This document shows positions 1-9,707 of a stretch of 26,665 bases of DNA, one piece after another. The notes below the pieces were generated by a model, which saw only the letters and a program-made list of their open reading frames with translations, made no database searches and was not told where the DNA came from. Position 1 is the stretch's first letter, and every line of letters starts with the position of its first letter. Source of the stretch: Chara braunii (lineage: Eukaryota > Streptophyta > Charophyceae > Charales > Characeae); the NCBI GenBank assembly GCA_003427395.1, contig BFEA01000670.1:320595-347259 (forward strand). The letters run 5' to 3'. The translations under genes and the position numbers were made by a program.

Positions 1-90
<90 letters not shown>

Positions 91-160
91 AATCATTGAC
101 AATCAATAAATCAATCAATCAATCAATCAATCAATTAATCAATATCAATCAACCAATCAA
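1..160. repeat. Compound microsatellite (TC)n-(AC)n-(AATC)n
   Basis: Positions 1-26 are pure TC, 27-87 are pure AC, and 88-160 drift into AATC/ATCA units with interruptions. The array is cut by the window edge, so its true length is unknown. A similar AATC array occurs at 22461-22523 inside the LTR retrotransposon leader. Confidence 0.97.
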
Positions 161-1761
161 ACCTTTTTTTTTTTCAAGTTTTATGTTTATTTATTTTTAA
201 ATTTTGTAGCTTTATTTTTCTAAAACACCTCATACCCCTGCAAAAAACAGAAATCATTTCTAAAAAATACAGGTGAACTCAGGGACCATATATCTGATGA
301 TAAAAAATGACAAAAAAAAAATCTAACTTTTATTTATTTATTTATTTTTATTTTTTTTAAAATCGAGTTTAGTTTTTGATTTTTTAAAAATCCGAAACAA
401 AGTCGGATTCCAAAAAAAGAAATATGGGGTTGTAGGGCTTAAAATTCCCTGCAACCCCATATATATATATAGATATATTTTTTTAAGCTATTATTTAATT
501 CAGGAAAAGTTTGGTAAAATCGGGTCCGCGGTGCGGACCAGGTCGGCCGCGGATGCGGACCCGTCTGCGTCCACCATCCGAGATCGGACTCGCGGACGCG
601 TCCGCGGGTGTTTCATAGCACCAGGGTTGATAGGTTGCCCAGCCTGGTGGAAGCGGAATCATACGAGCCTTGTCAAACGGGAACGTCGGAGGCCAGGGCT
701 AGACAATCTACTACAGGTGTGACGAACTATCTTTAGTAATCGCGCGACTTCCTGCGAGGGGCTGCTGTGGAGAAACGGAAGGGTCTTGATGGGTGACAGG
801 GCGCAAGCGGGATCGGTGGGGCAAGTTGCCTGGATGCTCTCACTTCTTTTTTCGTTTTCGTTGGAGTTGTCGGGGTGGTGCTGGGAAAGTCCCACGCCGA
901 CGATTAAGTAACCGCGCCCTAACGAGCGCGAGAAATAACGGTTGCCATAGCTTCTTTCTTGTTCTGCTATGCGCACTAGGAATTTTGGCGTGAACAGTGC
1001 GCGGGAATTTTCGTTTTTGAAATTCGAACTAATGTCGAGCCTCCCCCGCAGGCTTTCGGAATTGTGTTTCTTTCCTTTCCTTCTTTCTCCCTTTGGGATT
1101 TTCTCTTGCAATTAGGATTTAGACTAGGAATTTAGGCACTTCGCAATTTGGCGGCACGACGCTTCTTGCTCGCACGCACCGTGACCCGACAGGGTCTGGG
1201 CGCTGAATCCACCTGCGCCTTAATCTAGTGTGTAACTGTAGTTTTTGGCGGGCGCGATCGCAACTGTAATCTTCTTGTTCTTGATGGTTTTTTGTATTTC
1301 CTTCTTTCCCGCCTCCGGCGCCTCGTCTTCGCATGCACACTCTTCCTTTGTTCTGAGTGGTTCCCATGGTTGCATGCCTGGATCGATGCGCGGAGAGTGG
1401 CTTCGTCCCCCACGCCGCGGCCTGGGCATGCAGACGTAGGCACTCCCTCCCTTCTCTTTCTCATCACTTGGTGCTAATCCCGTATCCCTCGCGCAAGCAT
1501 ACATGCTATAAATTTCGTAAGCGCGATTAGTTGTCTCCCTAACCTACTTGGGAGTTAGCGTGGTCGAGAGGATCGACTAACGAGCAGAAAGACGGTGAGT
1601 AGAGAGTCGGGCGATCCGACGAGCTGGCGTTGAGTGCGCGGGGTTGACGCGTGGCCGCGATGGACTGTGGCACGTGGGCGAACCTGGCTTGCATACTCAG
1701 GCCAAGCGGGGTGACGACTCAGGTTGATGTTGGGGGTGCAGGGCGACAGACTGCCCGCATC

Positions 1762-1764
<3 letters not shown>
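161..1764. other. No gene recognised; AT-rich then GC-rich spacer
   Basis: The first part (to about 515) is AT-rich with T and A runs and one strong hairpin, listed separately. From about 520 the sequence turns GC-rich, with many CG dinucleotides, then shows pyrimidine-rich tracts around 1060-1100 and 1270-1320. The open frames are short and lack family motifs. The one signal-peptide-like reading starts at a TTG directly after a stop, so I do not call it. A promoter or 5' UTR is possible, but nothing fixes one. Confidence 0.5.
422..462. repeat. Inverted repeat / hairpin
   Basis: ATATGGGGTTGTAGGG (422-437) pairs with CCCTGCAACCCCATAT (447-462) across a 9-base loop. Fifteen of 16 positions match, and the exception could form a G-U pair in RNA. 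An AT dinucleotide run and a T-run near 478-484 follow. It resembles a bacterial terminator in shape, but the context is eukaryotic, so I call only the structure. Confidence 0.85.

Positions 1765-1829
<65 letters not shown>
1765..1829. repeat. (GA)n microsatellite
   Basis: About 32 uninterrupted GA units. The long Arg-Glu and Ser-Leu stretches that open here in several frames are translation artefacts of the dinucleotide repeat. Confidence 0.97.
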
Positions 1830-1830
<1 letters not shown>

Positions 1831-3125
1831 GGGGATATGGTGGAATAATGTGTATTCTCCCTACTGCCTGTATAAATTTTTATTTCAACGTTGGTCAATT
1901 TTTGTTGCGGCATTTTTGGAATTTTTTGATGTATGTATATATGCATGAATGACGATGAATGAGCTCGTATCCTTTTTTTTTAGTTGTCTTTTTGATCAAT
2001 GATTACGAAAACTGCTGGGTGTGTATGCTTGTGAATATCCAATAGTCCTTTCCACCCCAGGAACGAGATTGATTGCCTAAGGGAACTAGCTGCATGGTTG
2101 AACCGGTACGCGGACGGATCGCTTCTTGTTTATTTATGCAGTTTAGGATCTGATCAACTGGCCGGTGCGCACGCACGTGTAAGATAGCAGCCGTTCGCAA
2201 ACTTGCCATCTACACGTGCGCCTACAAAAGCCAGCTACGATTTCGCCCCGTAGAAAGATATGTGTGCATGAACTTGGCTGAACGAGACATGGCGATAGAA
2301 TCCCCTTTTTGGATCACCGATCGCGAAAGCCTGAGGGACCCGGAATACCAAACGTATTGGGAGAGGGAATAAATCCGCCGGGGCGACTTCCAGCTGGCAA
2401 TCAACTGAGACCCGCGGATTCCCGATTATCCCGACAGCCGAAACCAGCAATATCTTCTAACCCCAGGCTTCGTTGCCATCACCATTGACTTCCCTCCCTA
2501 CTATACCGTCCTCCCCTACCACCGGTTACTCGTGATCCCCTGGGATTCCATAGCCCGGTTCTGGCCCCGTCCGCCGTGCTCAGAGTGTCGGCAGCCCGAC
2601 GCGTATCGGCAGGCGAGGGTCACGCAACAAACCTAGCCCAGGACAGAGCGGCGATAACCCAGCTCGTCTTCGTCGGACCCGAGACTTGAGACGGCCGGCA
2701 GTGTTATGAGCACTCCCACAGAGACACCCGTAGCACCCCACCCCGCCCCAGGCCGCACGATCGACAGTCGCCCCAGGCCTTCTCCTCATCGGTCGGATAA
2801 TTTTCTGTAAAAAAAAAAACCATTAAAAGAAACGAAGGGGGAAAAGTAAGCACAGATTGTTTTTATTTTTTTTTCATTCCTTTTATATTTTAACTACGCT
2901 ATATTCTTCTCTCAAATCTTTCACCATCTTTCAAATTCTTTCAATTCACCTTCACTACCTACCTACCACTACTCCTAAGGCTTAGACAGGGGACCCCTGC
3001 AAACACATTGAGAACAGGGTACAATAATGAAGGCTGATGATCCGCTGATCCTACGAACATTGTACACAGCACGACGAAACGTAAGATGCAAAATACAGAC
3101 ACCATACACTCGACTTCATCACAAA
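1830..3125. other. No gene recognised
   Basis: This is mixed-composition DNA. Short open frames exist on both strands but none shows a domain, a signal peptide or sustained protein-like composition. There is an A-run at about 2810-2819 and a T-rich patch near 2860-2880. I see no RNA gene. Confidence 0.5.
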
Positions 3126-3254
3126 GGGCGTCGCTCCACTACTCTCCATATGCACAAAAGACAAAAATCATGGCGGTGTATCTTTGAACCTTTCATGTCC
3201 TAGTGGAGGATTCACTCTCGTTTTGCACATATCGAGAGTAGTGGAGCGAGGCCC
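3126..3254. mobile_element. Inverted-repeat (MITE-like) element 1
   Basis: A left arm at 3128-3159 and a right arm at 3221-3252 are reverse complements over about 32 bp with only a few mismatches; the shared core is TCGCTCCACTACTCTC. The outermost bases read GGGCGTCGC on the left and GCGAGGCCC on the right. The whole unit is about 129 bp and has no coding capacity. AAA lies directly outside both ends and could be a 3-bp target duplication, but AAA is too weak to prove it. A non-autonomous DNA transposon or a foldback element is the likely identity. Confidence 0.6.
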
Positions 3255-3284
3255 AAAGAGAGCAACACTTGAAGACTCGTGAAG

Positions 3285-3463
3285 GGGCGTCGCCGCACGG
3301 CACACAAAACGAAAAACGAAATGACTGCATCTTCCAGCAGAAAATGACCAGGTTCATCGGTTTGCTATAAACAGTAACCAGTGCATTTTGCCAGCATTTT
3401 GCCACCTTTCGTCGGCAGATGCACTCGTGTCGTTTTCGTTTCATGTGCGGTGTGGCGAGGCCC
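3285..3463. mobile_element. Inverted-repeat (MITE-like) element 2
   Basis: The left arm 3285-3320 and right arm 3428-3463 are imperfect reverse complements; about 25 of the first 30 positions match, then a 1-bp slip. The ends are again GGGCGTCGCC and GGCGAGGCCC, matching those of the element 30 bp upstream, while the inner part of the arms differs. The shared ends suggest the same transposon family or recognition by the same transposase. No clear target duplication is seen. The unit is about 179 bp and non-coding. Confidence 0.55.
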
Positions 3464-3578
3464 GAGGTCAAGGTGCGATTCGGAAAACAACAAGCATGAA
3501 GATAGGCCTTAGGGAGTAGGTGGCATGAACCCCTGCCGCAAAAGCCACCTGAAGCGGCCCCTACGACAGTCTATGAAA

Positions 3579-3912
3579 TAGGGCTCGATACGACGAGTTC
3601 CTTTGCCTAAGGCAGCAGGATTGATTTTCATTCAAATTGAATTTGGGGGGGTGATCGGGCTTCCATGACCATTTTGCTCGCCCCATTCAAGCGATTCAAA
3701 ACTAGGGGTTGATATGACGAGATCCCTGGCCTAAGGGTGGGAGAGTGACTGATGTTCTAGACAAGTTTGTTTCTTGGGGGGGTGTCAGGATTTTCACAGT
3801 GACTTTTGTCCCGCCTCGCCACCCCCCTCTCCCCCCGCCCCCCATCAGATTCCGTTCATGATGGGGGGGCTGACTGGGCGTTCACGGTGATTATATTGTT
3901 TCCCCCAGTGGA
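3579..3912. repeat. Degenerate tandem repeat, 124-bp period
   Basis: A unit beginning TAGGGCTCGATACGACGAG at 3579 recurs as TAGGGGTTGATATGACGAG at 3703, 124 bp later. Both carry GCCTAAG, then a run of seven G, then a ...TTTTG...CCC segment. A third partial copy (about 3855-3912) keeps the G-run and the following segment. The copies are diverged, so the array is old. Confidence 0.6.
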
Positions 3913-3956
3913 CTCGAAAGTCGTGATGATATATAAAAGTCTTGAGGGGGTAATAT

Positions 3957-4052
3957 TCTTTTCTTTTTCTTCTTTTTCTTCTTTTTCTTCTTCTTCTTCT
4001 TTTCGCCCCTTTTTCCTCATATCATTTCCTTTCTTCTTTCTTTTCTTTTTGG
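3957..4052. repeat. Polypyrimidine (TTC/TTTTC)n tract
   Basis: The stretch is almost pure T and C built from TTC and TTTTC units. Poly-Phe/Ser readings across it are artefacts. It can form triplex-type structures but nothing more can be said. Confidence 0.85.
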
Positions 4053-4669
4053 ACCACTTCTCAATTTATGCGTCACCCTTGCGCAGGGGCTATGATAATC
4101 TTCTCTGTCATGAACATGAGTGGAAACACAAAGAGGTGTGTGGAATCCATTGGCAAGTGTTAGGATGATGCAGACAAGAATCGGTGGCAAAAACACTAGG
4201 GTAGGACAAGGGGGGTGGGGGTGCGCTAGGGCAAAAAAGATGAGAGGAAGGATGGGTGGGGTTTTCAGAGGGGTTCAGCTGGACAACCGAGTGGCTGAGT
4301 ATTGTGAGTAACTGTCATTAGTCTAGTCTCCCACCTCTACAACAACCTTTTTTTTTTTTTTTAAATAAATCCTGCAACAACAGATAGGAGTGATGATACA
4401 AGCATGCACTACTATCTATCTTGCTGGGGGCTCCAGTCTATTGGTGGGGAGCATGTGACGCGCAACCTCATGCCCTGTGCAGGCTTCCGTTCGGAGTGCT
4501 AAGGGTGCGGAAAGAAGGCCCAGGAAAAGAGCAAGATGGGGTGTGCTTAGGATTTTTGGAAAATTGAGTGTGGGGACACAGACATAACTGAAATCCCCCG
4601 TGTTGTTATCGCACGTCGCGGAATGCGTGCACGGGCACGGCGCCAAAAGAGAAAAATCCAAATTCAATC
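4053..4669. other. No gene recognised
   Basis: The stretch includes a T-run at about 4349-4362 and G-rich sequence at 4180-4270. Open frames are short and lack motifs on both strands. Confidence 0.45.
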
Positions 4670-5203
4670 TTAAAAGTATTGTCGAACTTCCCACCACGCT
4701 ACGGCTCTTCGTTTAGAGTGAAAGGGCTTCGGTACACTCCACGTGTCCCGTTTCCGTATCAAGTCCCGACGTCGCTCGTTGGCCAGTTCTGAGTCCGACG
4801 TGGAGGGTCTCAGCCGCATGGCTTTTTCCTTGTGCTCGTCTTCACTCCGTATTCGGTAGTGGAAGCCCTTTGATTCGTAGCGATCGAAACACTGGCACTC
4901 AGTGCACAGGGTTCGAGGCCAATGGGGTGCCACCGCCGTCCACGAAATGACGATTAGCTCGTTGAATGGCAATAGTACTGAGTAAGGCGGGTAGTGCGTA
5001 TCGACAATGACAAAGCCCGCGTCCACGAATCCAGAACAAAGATTTTCGGGAGGGAAGTAATATCGTCCGCCGATCCGTTCGACAGCTTCTCGTACGTCCC
5101 ACTCGCAAACACGTGTCATGTCCTCGTTGTAAGGGAAGGGGTGCGTTGGCGAGGGAGATACGGGAGGCTGGCACCCGATCGAGGTACGCCCGTCAGTCCA
5201 CAT
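4670..5203 (-). CDS. Hypothetical protein or isolated exon, 177 aa
   Basis: I do not recognise this protein. The frame runs from an ATG at 5203 to a TAA at 4672-4670; an open extension upstream has only a TTG. It is the one frame outside the transposons whose composition looks protein-like: no low-complexity runs, several Trp, Tyr and Cys residues, a central hydrophobic stretch (about residues 57-90, including FVDAGFVIVD and NELIVISWTAV), a Cys pair in LCTECQCF, and a basic C-terminal third (ERRRDLIRKRD). There is no signal peptide and no neighbouring gene. In a genome with long introns it could be one exon, with the true ends at splice sites, or a fragment of an unrecognised repeat. Chance openness is also possible for a frame of this length. 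Confidence 0.33.
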   Translation of the reverse strand: MWTDGRTSIGCQPPVSPSPTHPFPYNEDMTRVCEWDVREAVERIGGRYYFPPENLCSGFVDAGFVIVDTHYPPYSVLLPFNELIVISWTAVAPHWPRTLCTECQCFDRYESKGFHYRIRSEDEHKEKAMRLRPSTSDSELANERRRDLIRKRDTWSVPKPFHSKRRAVAWWEVRQYF

Positions 5204-5212
5204 GTCAATCAA

Positions 5213-5740
5213 TCGGAATGAATTTACAGAAACTCTGGGACATCATCAAAAAGCACAATCGTAAGAACCAACTAATATTTTCCTTCCTTTTGACACGAGG
5301 GAAGTATCTTACAGAGCCCGTACACCCATGCAATAATCGGGGTGGAGTTTCGAGGGATCCACCCACGACTCAGGTTCAGCAGGCCACATCGACAAAAATA
5401 TGAGGCGCCTGGCTTTTTTGAGGCTGCCCCATAGACTGTCTGCAGATGTCGTGCAGTATAAGGCAGATGGCATGCGCAGTGTATTCAGAACGACATATCT
5501 AAACACTCTTGCATTCTCGAGCAAAATCCCGTCGAGTTCTGGGTCTAATCAACACAACAAACTCACATACAAACATTCCTATGCATACATCCACTGACAA
5601 TGGTGCATCAAAAACAAATTGGGGGATAATACACACGCATCCACTGTTCACAAGACAAGAAGATTGAGATCCTTTACATCCGGGGATTATCCAGAAAACT
5701 AATGGAAGAGTTCCGGAAGAAGTTCTTCTATGCGGGAAAT
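5213..5740. other. No gene recognised
   Basis: The stretch lies between the hypothetical ORF and the 94-bp tandem array. Short overlapping frames on both strands have no family features. Confidence 0.45.
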
Positions 5741-6022
5741 CACGAGGATTCACTTCTGTTCATAGGAGAGACAAACTCACAACACATCGTCATTCAAATC
5801 AGAGAGAGAGATGAGAGAGATAGATGAAAAATGTCACGAGGATTCACTTCTGTTCATAGGAGAGACAAACTCACAACACATCGTCATTCAAATCAGAGAG
5901 AGAGATGAGAGAGATAGATGAAAAATGTCAAGAGGATTCACTTCTGTTCATAGGAGAGACAAACTCACAACACATCGTCATTCAAATCAGAGAGAGAGAT
6001 GGGAGAGACAGATGAAAAATGT
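5741..6022. repeat. Three tandem 94-bp repeats
   Basis: Units start at 5741, 5835 and 5929, each opening CACGAGGATTCAC or CAAGAGGATTCAC. Units 1 and 2 are identical over all 94 bases by eye. Unit 3 differs at about three positions (CAAGAGG at the start; ATGGGAGAGACAG near the end). Each contains a short GAGAGAGAGATG-type stretch. Near identity means very recent duplication, or an assembly duplication. The period is not a multiple of three and no frame runs through. Confidence 0.97.
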
Positions 6023-6515
6023 CAAGACAGGAGATATTGAAATCCGACAAGGGAACGTTCGGCTTCACAGTCATGAACTCACACCAAAAAAATGATCCGC
6101 AACCATGAAGGCGCATTCGTCATGAAATTCCAATATGGCCCCGGGCCAATCATCCACCCAACTCCAATTACCGATCCTCATACCCGCACCGACGATCTCG
6201 GTCGTCGCGTGCTAACTTCTGCCGCTGCGATCGTCACCCCACTGACGCAAGCTCGACACGGCTCGCCCGGATCCCACAGCCCGTCGTGGCGATCAAGCGC
6301 GCAACCGGCCAGCCTACAGTCAACTGGACAGGACTTTTCGGCTCGCACCAAACGCATCACCTAGCCGCTGCTTCTCGGAAGCTGGCTTGCGAGTGGAAAA
6401 TGTAAGAGAGATTTGCGGGCGCGCTTGCGGAATTTATAGTTGCGAGAAAGAAGACAGACGAGGGAAGATACAGAGGGGAAATCGAGGTGTAAAAGGGGAA
6501 GATTCAGTGAGGAGT

Positions 6516-6654
6516 GCTCAAGGGAAGCCGTGTTGATCCTTCGGAACCCAATGTTTGTCCAATTAGATTCGTCGCGCAATAGGAAAATCCTCTTACTCAA
6601 CGCGTTTGATTGGTGAGTGGGGGTACTCGAAGGATCAACCGGGCTTCGTGAGCC
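6516..6654. repeat. Imperfect inverted repeat, ~34-bp arms
   Basis: The left arm 6516-6549 and right arm 6621-6654 share a perfect 12-bp core (GTTGATCCTTCG at 6532-6543 and its complement at 6628-6639). Weaker matching extends outward through GAAGCC/GGCTTC. The unit of about 139 bp is non-coding and could be an old MITE or foldback element. Confidence 0.5.
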
Positions 6655-7334
6655 AAGGTTGAAGAGCGGGAAGGAAAGAGGCGCGAGAAGCAGTGCGAGA
6701 CGGGTCCAAGATTCAGATAATCAAGAAAGGAAAAACAAGCGCGCAAAGAACAGAAAGAGGGAAAACAGTTATGATAGGAGAAGGAAAGGGGTGGGGGGGG
6801 AAGGAGAGAGAAGAGAGAATGCGGGAAGAAGGACGCGGGAAATAAGGAGGAGGAAACTCGCATGCGCGGCGCAGACAACAAAAGAAAAAGGCATCAAAAC
6901 AGTTACAACTGGCCTATATCCTAAACCTATTCAAAAATTGAAATCACCATGTCCGCGCGCGAAAGTCGATGCGGGAAAAGAAAGTCCCATACCTGTCCGT
7001 ATTCTCACAAAATTCCGCGAGTTTTCTTCACCGTGACCGAGATCATTCATGCACAAAAAGGACACATCGGGTTCCGCTTATTGCGAAATTCCTAATTGTC
7101 GAGCCCGATTCATAGTGCGCTTGCTAAGGCGGACACAATTTCCCATGTATTTCTCGAATTACAAAAAGCAGAATTCAAAGAATCAATAGAACCTCCGAAA
7201 AATGGGGGCCTAAACAAGGCACGTGAAATCAAGAAAAGCGACGGGGGCTTTGCTGGGTCAGTATGATACAAAGGAAAGAATTGAGCCAAGGGGTATGAAA
7301 GATAGCACGAGATCGGGAAGTGGTTCGTCACAAG

Positions 7335-7433
7335 CAGCACCTGCTGGAAAGCGGGTCCAACATCCCTTGAGATACAATGATAACTTGATACATCAGCACA
7401 TGTTGGGAACCGGGCCCAGCGTCCCCTATGAAG
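7335..7433 (+). repeat. Two diverged direct repeats, 59 bp apart
   Basis: CAGCACCTGCTGGAAAGCGG at 7335 and CAGCACATGTTGGGAACCGG at 7394 begin two related stretches of about 40 bp, both followed by a CCA...TCCC segment. This is probably the remnant of a short tandem array. Confidence 0.5.
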
Positions 7434-7639
7434 CCTTCCAATTCATTGGTCTAGCCGATTCCTAAGAAACAATTTGGGGTGGGGGACTGCGTGTGCCTCT
7501 TCACCTTGTGTAGGCGCCACAAAGGCATGGCACCCTAGCAGTAGTGCCCCCTTTACCATCTAGATTAACGAGGTTAACCAGGTTAATATCTATCACTCAT
7601 TACCCTCATTCAACCATAACCATACCATGACCTAGGGAC

Positions 7640-8038
7640 TTAACAAGGATGGTTTGGAGGAAAGAGATCTGGGAAGTCCATCAAAGGTCTCCAGGGAATT
7701 AAAGGATCAACAGTAGTCCAATCTTTGAAAACCAAACGATAATTCATTTGCAGCTTCACTTGAATATCTTGGTCATCTTGGCCATGATTGCCACCAGATG
7801 TTTGTCCTCCCTCCCACTCTACCTCCCTCATTCTCCCTCCCTGGTTCCCCCCAAGCCAACTTTGATCGAATTGTTGAATATGCTGTAAGATTTCCTTTCT
7901 GGTTGAAAGATGCAATATTTTGTTTTTGACCTGATCCCAATTAGAAGTAATTGTTGTTTGTACCTGCTGTTTAATAGAATCAATAAATTCAGAGTCATCC
8001 AACTGCGCTCCCTCCAATTGATAGGTATATTTTCTCAT
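7640..8038 (-). pseudogene. LINE ORF2 C-terminal tail
   Basis: A 132-codon frame follows the zf-RVT-like region and ends at a stop at 7640. The segment RKYTYQLEGAQLDDSEFID, followed by a helical charged stretch ending in KNKILHL, resembles the region after zf-RVT in plant LINEs, where a short helix with spaced Trp residues precedes the stop. I assign it by position and style, not by a catalytic motif. A Gly-rich stretch (GGNQGGRM...GGQTSGGNHGQ) lies in the middle. Confidence 0.55.
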
Positions 8039-8781
8039 TCATATCGCTCACATAAGTGCCTGCCTTCCTACTAAAAAAAGGTTTTGGGTAAATCATCCAA
8101 CCAGTCCGGGTTCCAAAACTCAAGTAGGAGTGTCTTCCATTCTCATGGTCATGGTTGAGATGTCTCTAGAAGATTCCAAATTCTATCCCACCATCGCCAT
8201 AACCAAACAGCACCCGGGACATTGAAGAAAAATATGCTCAATAGTTTCAGCCTTTCAAGGATGAGTTTGAATGGGAAATCAGTTGTACAAAACCTACGCC
8301 ATGACAAAGCTAGACCTCTCGGTTCTAGTGTGGTTCTGTCTATGATCCAATCGTTTATTGGCAGGCACCGATGGGCAATTTGTCATTGTGAGGATGCCAA
8401 TTTAACTGGTTTTGCTCTAATGGACTAGAACCATTTGACTGAGCGGAAAGCATCCCTATTCACGTTTAAATGTTCCATCCACCTGACCTCAATTTTATCC
8501 TTGATATTGACTTTTGGACGAAGCATCCTATAAGAAGATTTAAGTTCATTTAACCTTCATTGTATGAAGGGGTATAGAGTAGGACCTTCCTCTCCCTCCT
8601 ATAGAAGACCAAATCCAAGTTGTTGGGTCTATGGACAATTTATCTATAGGATTGTCTGGTTTAAACGCAAGTCATTTATCTTTCATCGAAATATTTGGTC
8701 CGCCCTAACCCACTTAATATCCTCTTGTTATCTTTGTCGAGCAAGCCCTTCTGGATCCAGGTCAAAAATAGACAAAAGAAT

Positions 8782-8929
8782 GTGGTTCCGAGTCAACATA
8801 TTGTGTTGTTGTTTCAAGGGACGCTATGGAGCAGCCCGCTGGCCGAGCCGTCAAATCTGGGGGTTTTCCTACCACCGCCAGGATAATGGACTCGCAAAAG
8901 GGCTTAAAAAAAAAAAAAAAAAAAAAAAA
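8782..8929 (+). mobile_element. Poly-A-tailed SINE-like insertion nested in the LINE
   Basis: The 148-bp segment ends in 24 A residues (8906-8929) and is flanked by GACAAAAGAAT (8771-8781) and GATAAAAGAAT (8930-8940), a 10/11 match that fits a target-site duplication. Leaving the segment plus one flank out keeps the LINE minus-strand frame continuous across the junction, which supports insertion. TGGCCGAGCCGTC at 8840-8852 resembles a tRNA-type box A; no box B follows it in the expected place. It could be a SINE, a truncated retrocopy, or another poly-A-tailed fragment. Confidence 0.5.
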
Positions 8930-9080
8930 GATAAAAGAATCATTTATGTACTGAAGATTTATATAATGTTCCCCACAACTTCTGTATAATCCTTGAGAGC
9001 CACCTCCTCATTGGAAATAAATTTTCGTCCTTTCTTTAAGATCCGGACTAAATTTAGTGAAATTATATGTATCACCTATT

Positions 9081-9707
9081 CTAAGGCTTCATACGAATGG
9101 TGACAGTAACGCAAAATGACACACAATATAATCGAGGAGATCCAATCTCTGGTGACCGGATCCCAAATATCTTTAATCCGTATAACTTCATTCTTAATCC
9201 ACCCTTTCTATGAAGCATCCATACAATGTAGCATACAACCTTAAGAGCCCTTATAAAAGTGTTATTGAACAGGGGTTGTTGACACACTTCTTCCCATCTT
9301 TCTGGAGTAATTTTGTCCGTCAGTGGAAACTTTCTCCATGTCTTTAACAGAGTCACCCAGAAGGAGTCATTCCTTAGGTCCCTTCTGACTACTTGTGCGT
9401 CATGCATTTCCTGTGTCAGCTCATTCGTCGAGGTACCCCTAGCGATTGACCATAATCTATTTTCTAACCACACTGGTGAATCTATATTGTCCGGAGTGAC
9501 TAATGTTAATTGTCTTATTTGTTCACAGGCCAGACCACCCCAAGGGATGAGAGGCCTAAAGAGAAGACGTATAATCCATTGGATAGAAAGAGTCATTGCT
9601 TCAGTAAGGAGGTCAATAATAACCAAACCCACTTTGAACTTAGGTTGGATCGTATCAATCCATGCGACTTTGCAAATTGCATTCACACTTTTATGGTTTC
9701 CTTTCAA
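9081..9707 (-). pseudogene. LINE ORF2 central segment (post-RT)
   Basis: A 208-codon open stretch in the same element, after the RT. It starts on the minus strand with LKGNHKSVNAICKVAW (first codon TTG, not a real start) and includes GGLACEQIRQL and ENRLWSIARG. Such sequence lies between the RT thumb and the zf-RVT region in plant LINE ORF2. It is an internal fragment, not an independent gene. Upstream, the frame between 9973 and 9707 is interrupted by stops. Confidence 0.65.

Larger units (their letters stand above)
6023..7490. other. No gene recognised; purine-rich spacer
   Basis: A frame opens at 6092 on the plus strand (90 codons) but lacks any family motif. 6660-6860 is strongly purine-rich, giving Arg/Lys/Glu-rich plus-strand translations that I treat as low complexity. 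The inverted repeat and the 59-bp repeat in this stretch are listed separately. Confidence 0.45.

Noticed and set aside
422-485. Intrinsic transcription terminator
   Set aside because: The hairpin plus T-run has the bacterial form, but everything else in the window is nuclear eukaryotic, where this signal does not end polymerase II transcription.
659-1111. 150-codon minus-strand frame
   Set aside because: It starts at a non-ATG codon, shows no domain, and overlaps pyrimidine-rich DNA that gives Lys/Arg/Glu-rich translations on the minus strand.
1245-1439. Plus-strand frame with a signal-peptide-like hydrophobic start
   Set aside because: The frame opens with TTG directly after a stop. The first ATG leaves about 50 codons with the hydrophobic part cut, and the region is pyrimidine-rich, which creates hydrophobic codons by chance.
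3193-3471. Minus-strand frame of 92 codons
   Set aside because: It lies across inverted-repeat element 2 and the right arm of element 1 and starts inside a terminal repeat, so it is most likely accidental.
6617-7036. 139-codon plus-strand Arg/Lys/Glu-rich frame
   Set aside because: Purine-rich low-complexity DNA explains both the openness and the composition.
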